From Balanoglossus misakiensis (taxonomy: Eukaryota > Hemichordata): a DNA stretch of 64,000 nt. The stretch spans positions 6,324,001 to 6,388,000 of the forward strand of contig CM082583.2 of NCBI GenBank assembly GCA_040954595.2. Reading direction: 5' to 3'. The notes beneath the pieces were generated by a model. The model did not search any database. It saw only the letters and a program-made list of their open reading frames with translations, and was not told where the DNA came from. A program made the translations under genes and the position numbers. This document shows, piece by piece, positions 48,401 through 59,896 of the stretch (positions within the stretch are counted from its first letter, which is position 1; each line of letters begins with the position of its first letter).

Positions 48401-51400
48401 TAAATACTAATACCGAAAGGTCCAAAGTTAATACGCATACAATGTAACACCGTCACAGTAAATTGATGAGCAACGCTGTTGAATTGTAAACTTGGAGGAC
48501 AGTAAGCAGGTAGGAGAACTGTGTTTTAATTAGATTGATAAATGGGGCCGGGCGATCGAAAGTGATGGATACATCACGAATGAAGCGTAGACTGATATCG
48601 GCTTTGGAAAATAAATAGCTACTGTCAACAATGGCTTGGGATAAACAGAGACAAAAAACATCCATGTATTCATTTATCAATATTATCAACCATAAATACA
48701 TATAGGCAGGCAGGCGGGCGGGCAGGCAGGCAGGCACAGACAGACAGACATGCAGATAGGCAAAGAATCGATGAGACAGAGAAGTGATTAAAGTAAATTG
48801 CCGATATATGTTAAGAAGAACAAGTGTTTTCTGAAAGAAATTTTGAAACAAGATGTGAACAAAGAATTTGAGCGAACGGGGTAAAATTATAAAAATGTAT
48901 TGACGAAAATTAAATTCATAGGAATCAAAGAAATTCCGAGAATTCAAGACACGGCAGCGGTTAATATCCGCTGATTTTTCTGACATCCATGTCATCTCAA
49001 CGACACACACTGAAACGCACTGTTTATTGTTAAAGTTTCCCAGTGACGGCTTTTTATGGACACGACTACACCGTCGACTGTATCAAATCCGTAACATAAT
49101 AATTGAACTGTTCTGATAATAGTTGTATCATTATATTGTGTTACTAAACAATTCAATCAAACAGTTTTGAAAGAATACTGCTATTAGTTGTAGTTGGCAC
49201 CGTCCATATGTCGTCCTTAACTGAGATCCGCTTCACTGAATCCAAGCGTGCTCGGCGTACATCGGTATCAACTAGACTCGGGTTGGCGCGACATATCACC
49301 TCCGTAGCCAGCCCTTTGTTCGCCGGACAAAGGGGGCCCTCCGCGAGAAGAATATGCCAATTTTGACTTTTCTGTGACAGTTAGGTTGCGTCTTTTGTGC
49401 TCGCACGCAACCACTGAAAAAAAGCAAGGGTACGAGTCGTGACTCCATTGGTGTACTCGGCAAAAAAACGCTGTGGGCCACCAGCGGAGGCCGCGGCGCC
49501 GCCAACAATGCACGACACGTGACGCTCGGAGGATGGCAGCTAGACTGGCCGACAGAAGGTAACCGATTGAAGACGAGAGGGGAAAAAAAATCCGCGCTAA
49601 TGGATAAAATTGAGACCACTTAATTGGCATAATCAAAACTTTTTTTACGGAGATCTTATTTAAACCATTACCAGAAGTACACCGTCGGTAGTCAAACAGA
49701 TTGCAAACATTGACTAATTTGGTAGTCGTATAGCTGCCGGGATTAGCCATGTAACTGTACGGTTGCCTGCAGTTTTTGGTATTTTGCTCGGGTTTGTCAA
49801 AATGTTACTTTCATTTAACCGATTGTTGTAGAAATTAGCGATGTTTTTTTGTCCTTCAAGGAAGGGCAACGTAATATTGGAAACTAACCGGCCTCCCTTC
49901 TCGATATTCTCAACTATAAAAGACCGAAGTAAAACTTACTGAAACTTAAGTATCATTCGAAATGAAAAAAAAAATACTTGACGTTTAAATAGCCGCGGAG
50001 ATTGACCGATAAACGCATTGAAATGGAGGAAAGACAAAACCGCCGTGCATCATGGGATTGTTCAGAACTCGACGCGTAGGGTCTGTGTAGAAGGAAACCA
50101 GTCGCACGTATGTGTACGTGGTCAGTCAGGATAATAAATCCCTCTCTACAGTACTCGTTCAGAAGCACCGGGTTCTGTAATCAATATGAATAGTCACCTT
50201 TCAGTAGTTGGCATTCCTGTTCCATCTTCTTACGCATGCGCATTTCCTGCAACAGCGCCTTTTCCAGATCCTCTGCGATAAAAAAAATAGGAAGAAATTT
50301 AATACGACCACAGAGGTAAAACAAACGATAAAAAATCTTTTCTGCTGCTACTGAGCATTTCAGGACATAAATCGAAGGGTTTGCACGTATATTTTGGGGG
50401 GAATTCGGCGTTTGTTTACAGTGAAATTTCCGACTTTGCGGTCGTTGAAACATTTCGTCCCTGTTCTCCAGGCTCATGGAGACATATATATAGACAGGAA
50501 CTCCTTCTGGCGAATTTGTACTATTTTAGCACTCTAGGACCATAAACCAAACATTAGCAATTTTGTAGCGATGTTTAACTGGCATCGAAAATAGTGAAGA
50601 ATAGCAATTACCTTTCTCCATGTCTCCTATACCGCTTTCCGTGGTATTTTTCGGGGAGGCTGTCAGGTATCTCGTATCTGTAATCAAGAACGGGGAAATA
50701 GATGATTTTTTGAGAGCGGATACACTCACTCAAAGTATATTAACAGTGCCACTTATAACATTATGTTTGATTAGAATATGGTATTTCAAAGAGATCCATT
50801 TACTTACCACTGTTTTCGGTCTTTGTTCCATCCAAAGAAGACATGTTGCACACACCAGGAAGGTCTAGAGATGGAGGGCTTGTGATGGCTGCGTGAAAAG
50901 AATAGCAATGTTGAGGAGACTTTCTGAGAGTGATGACAAATAGTTGCGCATTTGGAATATCCTCTACTTGAATGGGTGTTTGGTCATTGAAAGTGGATAA
51001 ACTGTTTTTTTTTTTTAATACTGAACCGCACGCATATTGGTGGGAATTAATAGTCTTAGTGTATATCCGTTATATTGCACTGTCTTTTATATTCATTTTG
51101 GTTTATTCTTCACATAAATTTAATGATTTTACTCACCATAACGACTGTCGTCTTGGTTGGCCCCACTTTCGGTTTGATGAACAAAACCGCTTGCAGCAGA
51201 TTTCGAACTTGCCAGTTCCACACACGGTGATTTATCCGGTGACGTCAAATCGCACGAGATGGGACGGGAAATCTTTAAAAGAGAGAACGACGGCTGATAA
51301 GATCGCAATTCTAAGAACGTACATTGCAGTATCTTGGATAAAACTTGACATGGGGATATAGATAGGTCATGTAGGTTAGTCTCCGGTTTCACGCTTACCT

Positions 51401-54400
51401 CAGTCCCGCGCCGTATATTTTTTTGTTTCGGTTCGAAGTCTACTAGCGGTGGGGGAGATCAAGGTGAGCGGGTCTACACCGCACGCGCAGTCAGGCGGGA
51501 GAGAGATTTTGAGGTTTGGTCCCACCGGGGTGGAGGTAGCGGAACAAAAGAACGGGGATTCACAGCACGAGAACACCTTAACAGCCGGTTGGCAAAAAAC
51601 AACAAGACGGAAAGGTGCGAATGTGCCACGGGTGCTGAAGAAACAGTCACGGAGAGACCCTTGCAGGCAGCTCCCGCTTGGTTTCTTTTACTCCGTGCTG
51701 TCAAGGGTCTTACAAAGCTAAGATTCTCGTCGAATGAAGTATCAAATTTTCAAATATTTTTTCACAAGGCCCGATCTCGGATTATTTAGTCTTTAAGTAA
51801 GACTTTAAGCTGGGGAAGTTGGAAGGAAAAAAAAGTCACTTCGCCAACGCAGTGTTGGACGCCTGCAAGAAAAAGTACCCTCGTTTGACAAAATATGGAT
51901 GTAAGCACCATGTAAAATCTACCAAGTGATTAAAGCGACATATGCTAAGCCTGTAAAAGTAAACGTGAAGAATGAATCAAAATAGCTTTTCAGCTTCTGT
52001 AGCGAAAATTATTTTTCGCGAAATTTACCAACGTGTCACAACTCAGATTTACAAACAATGCTTGTTGCGTCCAACAGAAAAACGAATTAGTCAACATTTT
52101 TCACATAATGAGACATATTAGCGAATACAAGACCCCGTAAAGAGCCAGAAATGGGTAATAAAGGGGGGCACAGGATAGGAAATTAAAAAAAAAACACGGT
52201 GTTTGGCGCAGAGCAGAGTCGCCGCTGATGCGGGGTTCATTGAAAAAGGCTTCGAGTAAAATGCTTTATGGTGATAAGCTTTTAGAGATGTACTCCATGT
52301 CACACTATCTCGTCTCGATTAATCAACAAAAGACTGCCTTAATTTGCTTTCCCTTGTAATTGCCTAAAGGGACTTGAAGTAGCTGGCACAGATATACCAT
52401 CAAATCAACTCTAGGCTGAAACCTACCGGCTGACAACGTTTATAGTGTCACTGCCAGTTTAATTCTACTAACTCAGCCCCGGAGTCCGCGTGTGAATTAT
52501 GCGTAGAGTTTCTGCCCGTCTCGAAGAACAGCGATTTTTACAAAGGGGCTGTATTCGCCCGGAATTTTCTTTGTGTCCGGGATATATAGTTCGCGAAATT
52601 TATTTTCGCGCCATTAAAATTTCACATCCTCGTCGGCCGCACGCAGCCATCGCGGCACCGACTTCACGCCAGACGATAACACGAAACAAATAAAACACTA
52701 ATAAGCGGACGAATCGTGCAAAAACCAATACGATATCTACTTTTATAGAGCCGTAGTCTTAATCAAGAGAACCCTCTTCTTTGCACGACAACACTACTAT
52801 TTAAATGCTATTAGCCAAGCTTTCTAACTCATTTGATTTGAAGCTGGGCTTTGTACGAGCACACACTAATACATTTAGTATAAATTTTAGATGAGCACAC
52901 GTCCCGCGCTTCTCGCTTTCAATAAACAAGATTGCATGGGCTATTTGCAAGCGCCCATCTGCAAGATTAAAGAACACTTTGTTGTAGCCTTCAGATAAAG
53001 TCTCCTAATGAATAAATAATAAGTTTTTAATACGGCCATATTTTAATTTGTTTGATGAAACATTGCTTTAGAGTGTTTTGGATTACTTTCACTGCGATGA
53101 TGAATGGTGTGACGTGGCGTCATTACAATTGCGATATTCATGGTCATAATATTCGCCTCCGATTAAATCCAAGAGTTTTACTCAGTGATAAATCAATGGA
53201 CACAGATTCGAAGTGTTTGCACTCTTTAATGTTATTTATAACTGCAGATCTTGTCCGACTCATCGGGACGAGCCATTAACCGGTGGCTATCACTTTCTGT
53301 GTGTACTAAGGAGTGTGAAAACGTCATCTGAATTATATGAGTTGCATCTTTCACCCAGGGCGTGCAGTATTAGTCTAATTCCGATGTGCGAAAACGTCAA
53401 AACACACTTTCCTTGTTGTCCACCTTAATTACTCTCGGTCGCCATGGAAATTGGATGTGAGCGATTTTTCCCGTTCTATCCTTTCGAAACTTAATTAAAG
53501 CCCACGGCCATTAATGATTTAATCCCCAAAAGACGTAGGAATAGTTTCAAAATATACTTCCTGTATTAAGAATAATTTTTACCACGGAGGGGAAAATAAA
53601 GATTATAGAAACGTACTCGAGCACCGTATAAAAATACCTGCATATTCACAAAAAAATATGCTGTCAGACGATCGCCTGCCTGTCTATTCGCCAACTTTTC
53701 CCGCGCAATTACATGTACAAGGAAATTTATTGCAACTCGGAAAATGGCATCTGTTCTCCGCATCATTTAACCCGAATGCCGTGTAATCAGATCATTCTGT
53801 GCCACGTATATTCAGCATTGCTCAAATTGCCCCCGAATATTCTCAAAAATCTACAGGAATTCCCGCTTTGTGTCGAGGTTATTAGATTTGCCTCGTTTAC
53901 ATCAGTATCGGTAACTGCACGCACATAGGTTGAAGTGTGAGCCCGCCATTCCCTTTCAGAAAATGTGCCGGGTAATTTACTTACAGCTACCCACATAATT
54001 TGGTGGTTTGCTCGTGTTAACATCATTAGCCGTCCAGTTAATTATCTTAATGGAGTTCTAAAAATTACATTTGACAAGTTAACGTTAATTGAATTTTTCT
54101 GAAGTCTAGTCCTTTTCAGAATTTGAAAAGAGCACTCCAAAATCACTAGAAATGTGAATTAAGAGGTAAAGATTGCATTTACACGTGGAATGTCCTGTTT
54201 TATCACTTCTTTGTGTGACGTGCAAAGTTGGAAAGTACAAAGAGTTTTATGGTAAACTGGTACTTTACCTGTGGATGAATTTGTACGGTTGGTACAGAGT
54301 TTTGCGCGTTTGCCTCGATAGATGATAGAGCAGATGGTGATGTCGGGATTCTCTGAGACTGGCTTCGTCCAGTATCTTGCGTTGGGTCGTTTTCTTCGTC

Positions 54401-56192
54401 TTCCATTTCGCCCTTGTCTTTAATTGTCTGTCTGTCGCATTCGCTGCTCGTTTCGGCCATCGCCATTCTCGTGGTGTCCTGGTCCTCGTCTATGACGTCG
54501 ATGTCATTCTCCCCGTCATCGCCGCTGGTAGCATCCTCGTCCAAATCGCTTGTTATCATTTTACGATCTCGTTTGTGGTCGTAATTCGTGGTGAGCTCCG
54601 CGTCGGTGCTGTCGAGACGGTTTCCTCCGTGCAAGGACAGATCTGTCGGCAGCGCTGGCTGGTTGTTCGGACCGCCGTGGCGATCTCTCGTGACCGGCTT
54701 AAACGCAGAGACATACTCGTGTGTCTCCCGCAGAAAATGTACCTTCGGGTCACTGACGTCATCCGTTTTGTCTTCTCCGCTGTGTTTCTTTCTTATCTCA
54801 GAATCCCAGGGGCTAAATTTGTCGTCCCCTCGTCTCTCAGTCTCGAAGCTGTTGGCCAGAGGCGAAGTCAGCTTCACTGGAGAGCTCACCTTGTTTCTGT
54901 CCGGGGATAGGTGAGACTGTGGGAAATGTTGGGTTTTGTACAAGTTTGTATTAGTATTTGGCGACTGCTGGTAGTACCCGTTAATGTTGATACCAAACGC
55001 TTTGTTCCATGAATTATACGGCTCTTTACCGCCTCCCCACACGAAGTCCGGCAGCCCGCGTTTGAAACCGGTCGGGGACAAGTGCTTCTTGGTGACCAAG
55101 TCCAGTCCGGAGTAGGGCGGTGTGACCGCCACGTGGTCAGTTTTCTTCGGCAGAAGCGACTCCCCCTGGACGGAGTAGGTCTTGTTCGGAACTGGCATCA
55201 ACGGGTAGCCGAACGGTCTGCGCATGGTGTTGTGCAGGACTGACCGTTCGTAGTCCACCCGGCTCCTCTTTTCTGGTGGTGGGTTGGCCATCCCAAAACC
55301 AAACGACGACATTTGGTTCGAAGAGGACGACGACTGGCCGTGCCCGTGATGATGAGAGGCATTGCCCATCACCCGCTTTCGACTTCCCCCGTTAAACATA
55401 GCTTTGACGTCTTCCCAAGCGTGGGTGAGGTCTGACAGGCTCTCCTTTGTGGTGAGCTTGATGTGTCGACGCCACGAGTTGAAGTTGGCCGCATCAGGGT
55501 GGTTATACTTGGACTCGGGCGTTCGGTGAGAATGAAAGATGAATTTGTTTGGCGAGAAGTAGATGTTGCAATACGCACATTTGATGCATTTGGCACGGCT
55601 GCTATTGTACCGAGAGGGTATGAAGCTTCCCCGGCAGCCCCAGGCACACACGTGATAGACGTCAAACGCGAAGTTTTCTGGAAGTTTTGGAGGCAGAGTC
55701 TCTTCCAGAAAAGACTTGCACAGTCTCTCCGCCTCTCTCTTGGTGATCATCCCGCAGCGGCGAGACGAAATCGGCATGGCCCCCGCTCTGCGGAGGATCT
55801 CGAGCTGCACCGGCGTACACTGCACGCAGGTGACGCCCAGGGCCACCCTCCTGTTGTGGATCTCGTTGTAGCTGTAGTCTTTCAGCAGGGTGTTGGAGAT
55901 CTGCGCCAGGCAGAGGCGCTCGTGTCCGTCGATCACCAGCGACGCTATGGGCACGCCGTTCAGCATAACCGTTCGACAGACGTTGGGGTTAGAAGGCTGA
56001 GTTTTAGCTGCGGTGCCTGCGTCGACGACACTTCCCTCCGTCGTCGCCGTTGACTCGCAGGATTCTATGGGCGACAGTGGCTGTGGGGAGGAATCTTGTG
56101 CAGGTTTGTCGTTGGACAGCTCCATTGTAGGCGATGACGAGTCGCTGTATGCTGCTGGTATCGGCGACAGTTGTGGTTCCATTGAAGGATAT
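45066..56192 (-). CDS. SKOR: SKOR/CORL, Ski-family transcriptional corepressor (7 coding exons)
   Basis: Joined exons 56182-54269, 51272-51137, 50888-50808, 50677-50612, 50272-50198, 47572-47498 and 45433-45066 give 904 residues (human SKOR1/SKOR2 about 965-1015). Residues about 68-165 are the Ski/Sno/Dac domain (VMLNGVPIASLVIDG, RLCLAQISNTLLKDYSY, QLEILRRAGAMP). Residues about 170-265 are the SAND-like Smad-binding domain with zinc-ligand Cys/His (CAWGCRG, KCIKCAYCNIYFSPNKFIFH). A long Ser/Pro/acidic disordered middle follows, then a C-terminal coiled coil from small exons (EDLEKALLQEMRMRKKMEQE, VKRELAYREEMSQQLQ, TLCHELDAERKARYAIQQK). The family represses BMP/TGF-beta transcription with Smads and acts with LBX1 in neurons; that is family knowledge. 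The start is the ATG at 56182-56180, 10 bases after an acceptor, so a 5' non-coding exon lies upstream. Confidence 0.93.
47498..47572 (-). CDS. SKOR: SKOR sixth coding exon (coiled coil)
   Basis: 75 nt. Acceptor TCGGCAG|ATACC, donor CGAG|GTAAGA. Encodes TFQNQVKRELAYREEMSQQ then LQIVR; phase 1 in and out. Confidence 0.88.
47578..47603 (+). repeat. GAGA/GATA microsatellite in SKOR intron
   Basis: Short GA and GATA array immediately upstream of the sixth coding exon acceptor (as transcribed, a pyrimidine-rich TCTC tract). Confidence 0.85.
48329..48341 (+). repeat. Poly-G run in SKOR intron
   Basis: 13 consecutive G. Confidence 0.95.
48703..48750 (+). repeat. GGCA/GACA microsatellite in SKOR intron
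   Basis: Imperfect tetranucleotide array of GGCA, GGCG and GACA units. Confidence 0.95.
49312..49334. promoter_or_regulatory. Palindromic pair of SOX/TCF-like motifs in SKOR intron
   Basis: CCCTTTGT (49312-49319) and ACAAAGGG (49327-49334) are perfect inverted copies 7 bases apart. ACAAAG is a core bound by SOX-class HMG proteins and resembles TCF sites. Function is inferred from motif only. Confidence 0.35.
50198..50272 (-). CDS. SKOR: SKOR fifth coding exon (coiled coil)
   Basis: 75 nt. Acceptor TATCGCAG|AGGA, donor AAAG|GTGACT. Encodes EDLEKALLQEMRMRKKMEQE, resembling the vertebrate SKOR coiled-coil segment; phase 1 in and out. Confidence 0.88.
50612..50677 (-). CDS. SKOR: SKOR fourth coding exon
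   Basis: 66 nt. Acceptor GATTACAG|ATAC, donor AAAG|GTAATT. Encodes TRYLTASPKNTTESGIGDME; phase 1 in and out. Confidence 0.75.
50808..50888 (-). CDS. SKOR: SKOR third coding exon
   Basis: 81 nt. Acceptor TCACGCAG|CCAT, donor AGTG|GTAAGT. Encodes ITSPPSLDLPGVCNMSSLDG, linker before the coiled coil; phase 1 in and out. Confidence 0.8.
51137..51272 (-). CDS. SKOR: SKOR second coding exon
   Basis: Acceptor TTTTAAAG|ATTT (weak pyrimidine tract), donor TATG|GTGAGT. Encodes ISRPISCDLTSPDKSPCVE and an NQDDSRY end; phase 0 in, 1 out. Confidence 0.75.
51273..54268 (-). other. First SKOR coding intron, about 3 kb
   Basis: No exon recognised inside. AT-rich stretches with repeated ATTA/TAAT cores (53440-53530 and 53990-54070) resemble homeodomain-bound enhancer DNA; this is an impression only. 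A GC-rich frame at 51449-51721 on the plus strand has no family resemblance. Confidence 0.4.
54269..56192 (-). CDS. SKOR: SKOR exon with start codon, Ski/Sno and SAND-like domains
   Basis: Acceptor CATTTCCAG|ATATCC at 56193; start ATG at 56182-56180; donor CACAG|GTAAAG at 54268. Encodes residues 1-638, ending VQIHPQ, including both DNA/Smad-binding domains and an acidic segment GDDGENDIDVIDEDQDTT. Confidence 0.95.
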
Positions 56193-58259
56193 CTGGAAAT
56201 GTAAATAAATTTATAAATTAAGAATAATGAATTCATTTGTTAAATAACTAAATTATGCATGTACATGTATGTACGCTGTGAGTATGCATGTGCTTGTGTC
56301 TCACGTGGGACTTACGGAATCGCAATGAATACAATAAGTTGTGCACCACTGAAATTCCGTCCATTAATCGATTTTGAGTGACCACGTACTGTTGTCAATC
56401 TGCCATATAGCCAGGCGCGTGTACTGTCCGCGGCAAACCGTGACAGACAAATAGCAGCGGATGTCTGTTAGGAAGCGGTCGTTAGCGAGAGTTAAATGTG
56501 AACAAACTTCATCCCAGAAGTGGTCAGATATCTGAGGTCTGTCTGCGCTGGACAAAAAAAATCGCTTTTTAGTAGGGTACTTGCGATTGCCGTCACGGTG
56601 CCATTAATTGTATAGAACTCTAAGTACTGGTCATTTTCTAGCAATATGTACAACACGCACAGGGCTTAATTAATCAAGTTTTCAGTGCGGGTCTACAGAG
56701 ACCCCGGGCCAGGCATTGAAATATTCATAACCGTTATAGCTTCATCTCATGGCTATTACACTCGAAAAGATGGACGTTTTTACGCTGACTGATTCCATCG
56801 ATAATTTGATGTGGAAATCTACCGAGGAATTATTCAAAGAAGAGAAGGCAGGTCCCAGGAGCTGTGACTCTATGCGCGTCCTGAATCAACGATTAGTTAA
56901 TAAATACAGCCGTATCGTTTTCATGAAGTTTAAATTTGATAAAGTAATAAGGGTATCTTCATTTGACTAGTGTAATTGGACTTGTTTCCGACCATTAATA
57001 GAATAATAATTGTAAACATGTCCGTTCAATAAAGCTTGTTAAGTGACACTAAACGGGGGAAATTCCGAACCCAATCCACGTAGCCCTTCCCTATCCACCA
57101 GAATCACGGGAAAAGCGAGACCTTTTCCCTCCGCCTAACAACCCATGCATATCAGCCATCATATCGGGCCGGAGGGACTACCTCGTAAAACTTTTGAACA
57201 TTGCCCTTTTTGGTTATGTCGAGCCAATGGGGAGAGGAAAATTGGACTCCCCATCTGTTTGGTGTTGATGATTGTGAGCCGAGCCTTATCTGTACTTCGC
57301 TTCGCGTATGTTCTTATCACCTCGGCGGGGAAAAAACCGCCTGTAACGGATCATTTCCGCAAAGATGGTTATTTTTTTTTTTATAAAACTTTTCTTTTTA
57401 TCAGAGTTAATGGCCTTGCGGGACCCATCCTAGATGGCGACAGGCGATGTCAAAGTTTGGAATAGGAGCGAAAGAATACAACAGGGCTGTAGCGTGAATA
57501 CAACAGACAATAGAAACGTATAATAACAGGGAAGTCATCAGTCAGGTAGTCACTGTTGCCGCGGGTCCGCGTCGTCGTGGCGAACGGCGTCTTGTGTCCG
57601 CCGCCGCAGAAATAAGGACGCATGACAAGCCGGGATGTGTGGGGCCCATACACCGAGGCTACATCCACAGTAAACGATGAAGAATTAACTAACGACTTTA
57701 ACTGAGTGCTGAAAGCGTTTATTTGAGGGGGGAATTTTATTGCCATTACAACTCATCGGAAACACCTATTCAGGGCATGTTTTAAATCTTGTCAATATTT
57801 TAGAACAGGTCGAGCCTAGTCATTTTGCAAAGCCACATCGGCGGAAAACTGATCGTTTCACGCTATAAATCAAATCGAGTTGGAGAGTCAGGCAGCCGTG
57901 TACTTATATAGTTTTCACTCGACTTAGTGTAGGCCTATTAGGGAGTGGCACTGTATGACATGTAAAACAGTTGACCCCGGCCAACAGTCGATCGTCTCTC
58001 CATATACCGTGGGCACGTAATTCGCCGAGGAGCACCACATCATGTATTTGTGCCACGGCTAATGTACCAAACAACTATACTTAGGCAACTAGACTTATAC
58101 TCTTCGCCGGTTTCCGCGCTGTTCATGCCGCGCACGGTAATCTTCTTGTCGGTAAAAGACATCGACGGCAGCTTTTAATAATCGATAGATGTAAGATCTG
58201 ACAGGTTTGTCATTTTAATAGGACTCGGTGCGACGAGCAGAAAACGGCTTTGGCATTGA

Positions 58260-58300
58260 TGACGTCATAGTAACTAAAACCGATGGCACGCGTATAAAAA
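58260..58300 (+). promoter_or_regulatory. Candidate core promoter: CRE palindrome followed by TATA box
   Basis: A perfect CRE, TGACGTCA (58260-58267), is followed 26 bases later by TATAAAAA (58293-58300) and then a pyrimidine-rich stretch where a plus-strand start at about 58325 would fall. No plus-strand coding region follows within the next few kilobases. Confidence 0.35.
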
Positions 58301-59851
58301 GCTCGTTTCGTGCCTCTCCTTTTGTCCGCTGTGAAGTTTTGACACCTTATTGGAAATGACTCAAATTAAAAGGGAATTTTTCACACCGTGAATTGGGCAC
58401 GGCATCTGCTGTGAACGGTGACAAGTGTCTGCCAGGGATATGAAATTTTAATTTTCTGATAGACACAGGGCCATGATTTAACATATTCTCTCATCAAAAG
58501 GTCGATGCTGTCACGTTGTGCATTTCTGCACATTCTGTCGCCTGAGAGTAGCGATAGCAATATTACAATGCATATTTCATGAACTTGTATGAGTTAGGTT
58601 GACAGCCGCTCATCGATTCATCTCTCCGTCACCCATTATTTAGAAATCCAAGACAACCAACCACAACACCTCCGCTAATTCAAACCGGTTAAACTCCTCC
58701 GAAAGCCATTTTTAAGCTTTCAACGAGACGCCAGTCGACTTTTAACTGTAATTAATTTGGACAGGACTCGCGCCAGGGTCCGGGTTGGGCCATGAGTGAC
58801 GTGTAAAGTGTGTTCTGGGGGAGCATGAAAAATTCAAACACTTCATGTGAAAATATGAATTGAGCGCTTGGGGAACAACACTGATAAATGATTAGTGGAT
58901 AGCGATGATGAACCAAGCATATGCAACATTAAAACCCATTTAGCTAAGCCGAATTTAATCCAAAGTTCATTAAATATGGAGAGATTTAGACAGTAGAAGA
59001 TGGAAATTTATTTTACTCGGCGAGTTATCGCGGAAAGCATTTTATATGCAAGATAAATAGAACGCCCAAGAAAGATGCGAGTAATACGGGACACAATAAG
59101 TTTTAAAGAGGGTCGCGCTGCACACAATAAGTGCGCAGAACTATACTTATAAGAAGACATACAGTACAACGGTTTGAATTCAGACATCACTGCGTTTTAA
59201 AAGTGTCTGTTCTGTACCTATAGAAAAATTGATATCACAACATTTCGGCTATACTGACAGACTGAAACGAAAGATGATGGCCGAGATGAGAAAAAACGTT
59301 GGAATTAGAAAATAACCACGAATAAAATGTATGATGTGTATCGGGACTAAAGCGCCCAAAATTCTGGAGGAAAATCGTTTGAATATGAATAATAATACCA
59401 GACACAGATCAGAGAAACAAATTGAACCAGCTTTCGAGGTACTATTTCCGGCACCCCGTTCTTTTAATTTTGTTAATAGAAAGTTGTTTACCTATAGTTC
59501 AGTCACTATTCGAGGTAAATATCTGCTGAATTTGATCTTAAATTCATGTTTTGGTCAGGGTCAGATAAATCGAATCAAATCGATCGCGAATTTGGTGAAG
59601 ATATTTCTGTTGTTGCGAAAACTAATGACGTCTTGGTTGAAATTTTCGCTCGTCTACAACAAGTACGGCGTGGGAACAACCATATCAATTCCACCTTTTC
59701 GCGTTTTGAAAAGAGAAAGACAAACAAGAATCTAAACGTCAACAATGCGATCAATAAAATTGGGACGCCAGAGATTAATAATTTCATTGGCCTTGGACGA
59801 GATAGGTTTAATCATTATGACTATTTGGTGGGGGTAGGCTTTTTGTCTCAG

Positions 59852-59896
59852 TGCACGCACGTACGCACGCACGCCTGCCGGTTAGTTAGTTAGTTA
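59852..59896 (+). repeat. GCAC/GTAC then GTTA microsatellites
   Basis: CGCACGTACGCACGCACGC is followed a few bases later by four GTTA units. Confidence 0.85.

Noticed and set aside
49268-49750. Minus-strand 160-codon frame inside a SKOR intron
   Set aside because: No acceptor and donor pair in phase with SKOR, two frames open over the same stretch, composition not coding-like.
54377-56204. Plus-strand frames up to 196 codons opposite SKOR
   Set aside because: Antisense to a GC-rich exon whose minus-strand product is clearly a SKOR protein; no family resemblance of their own.
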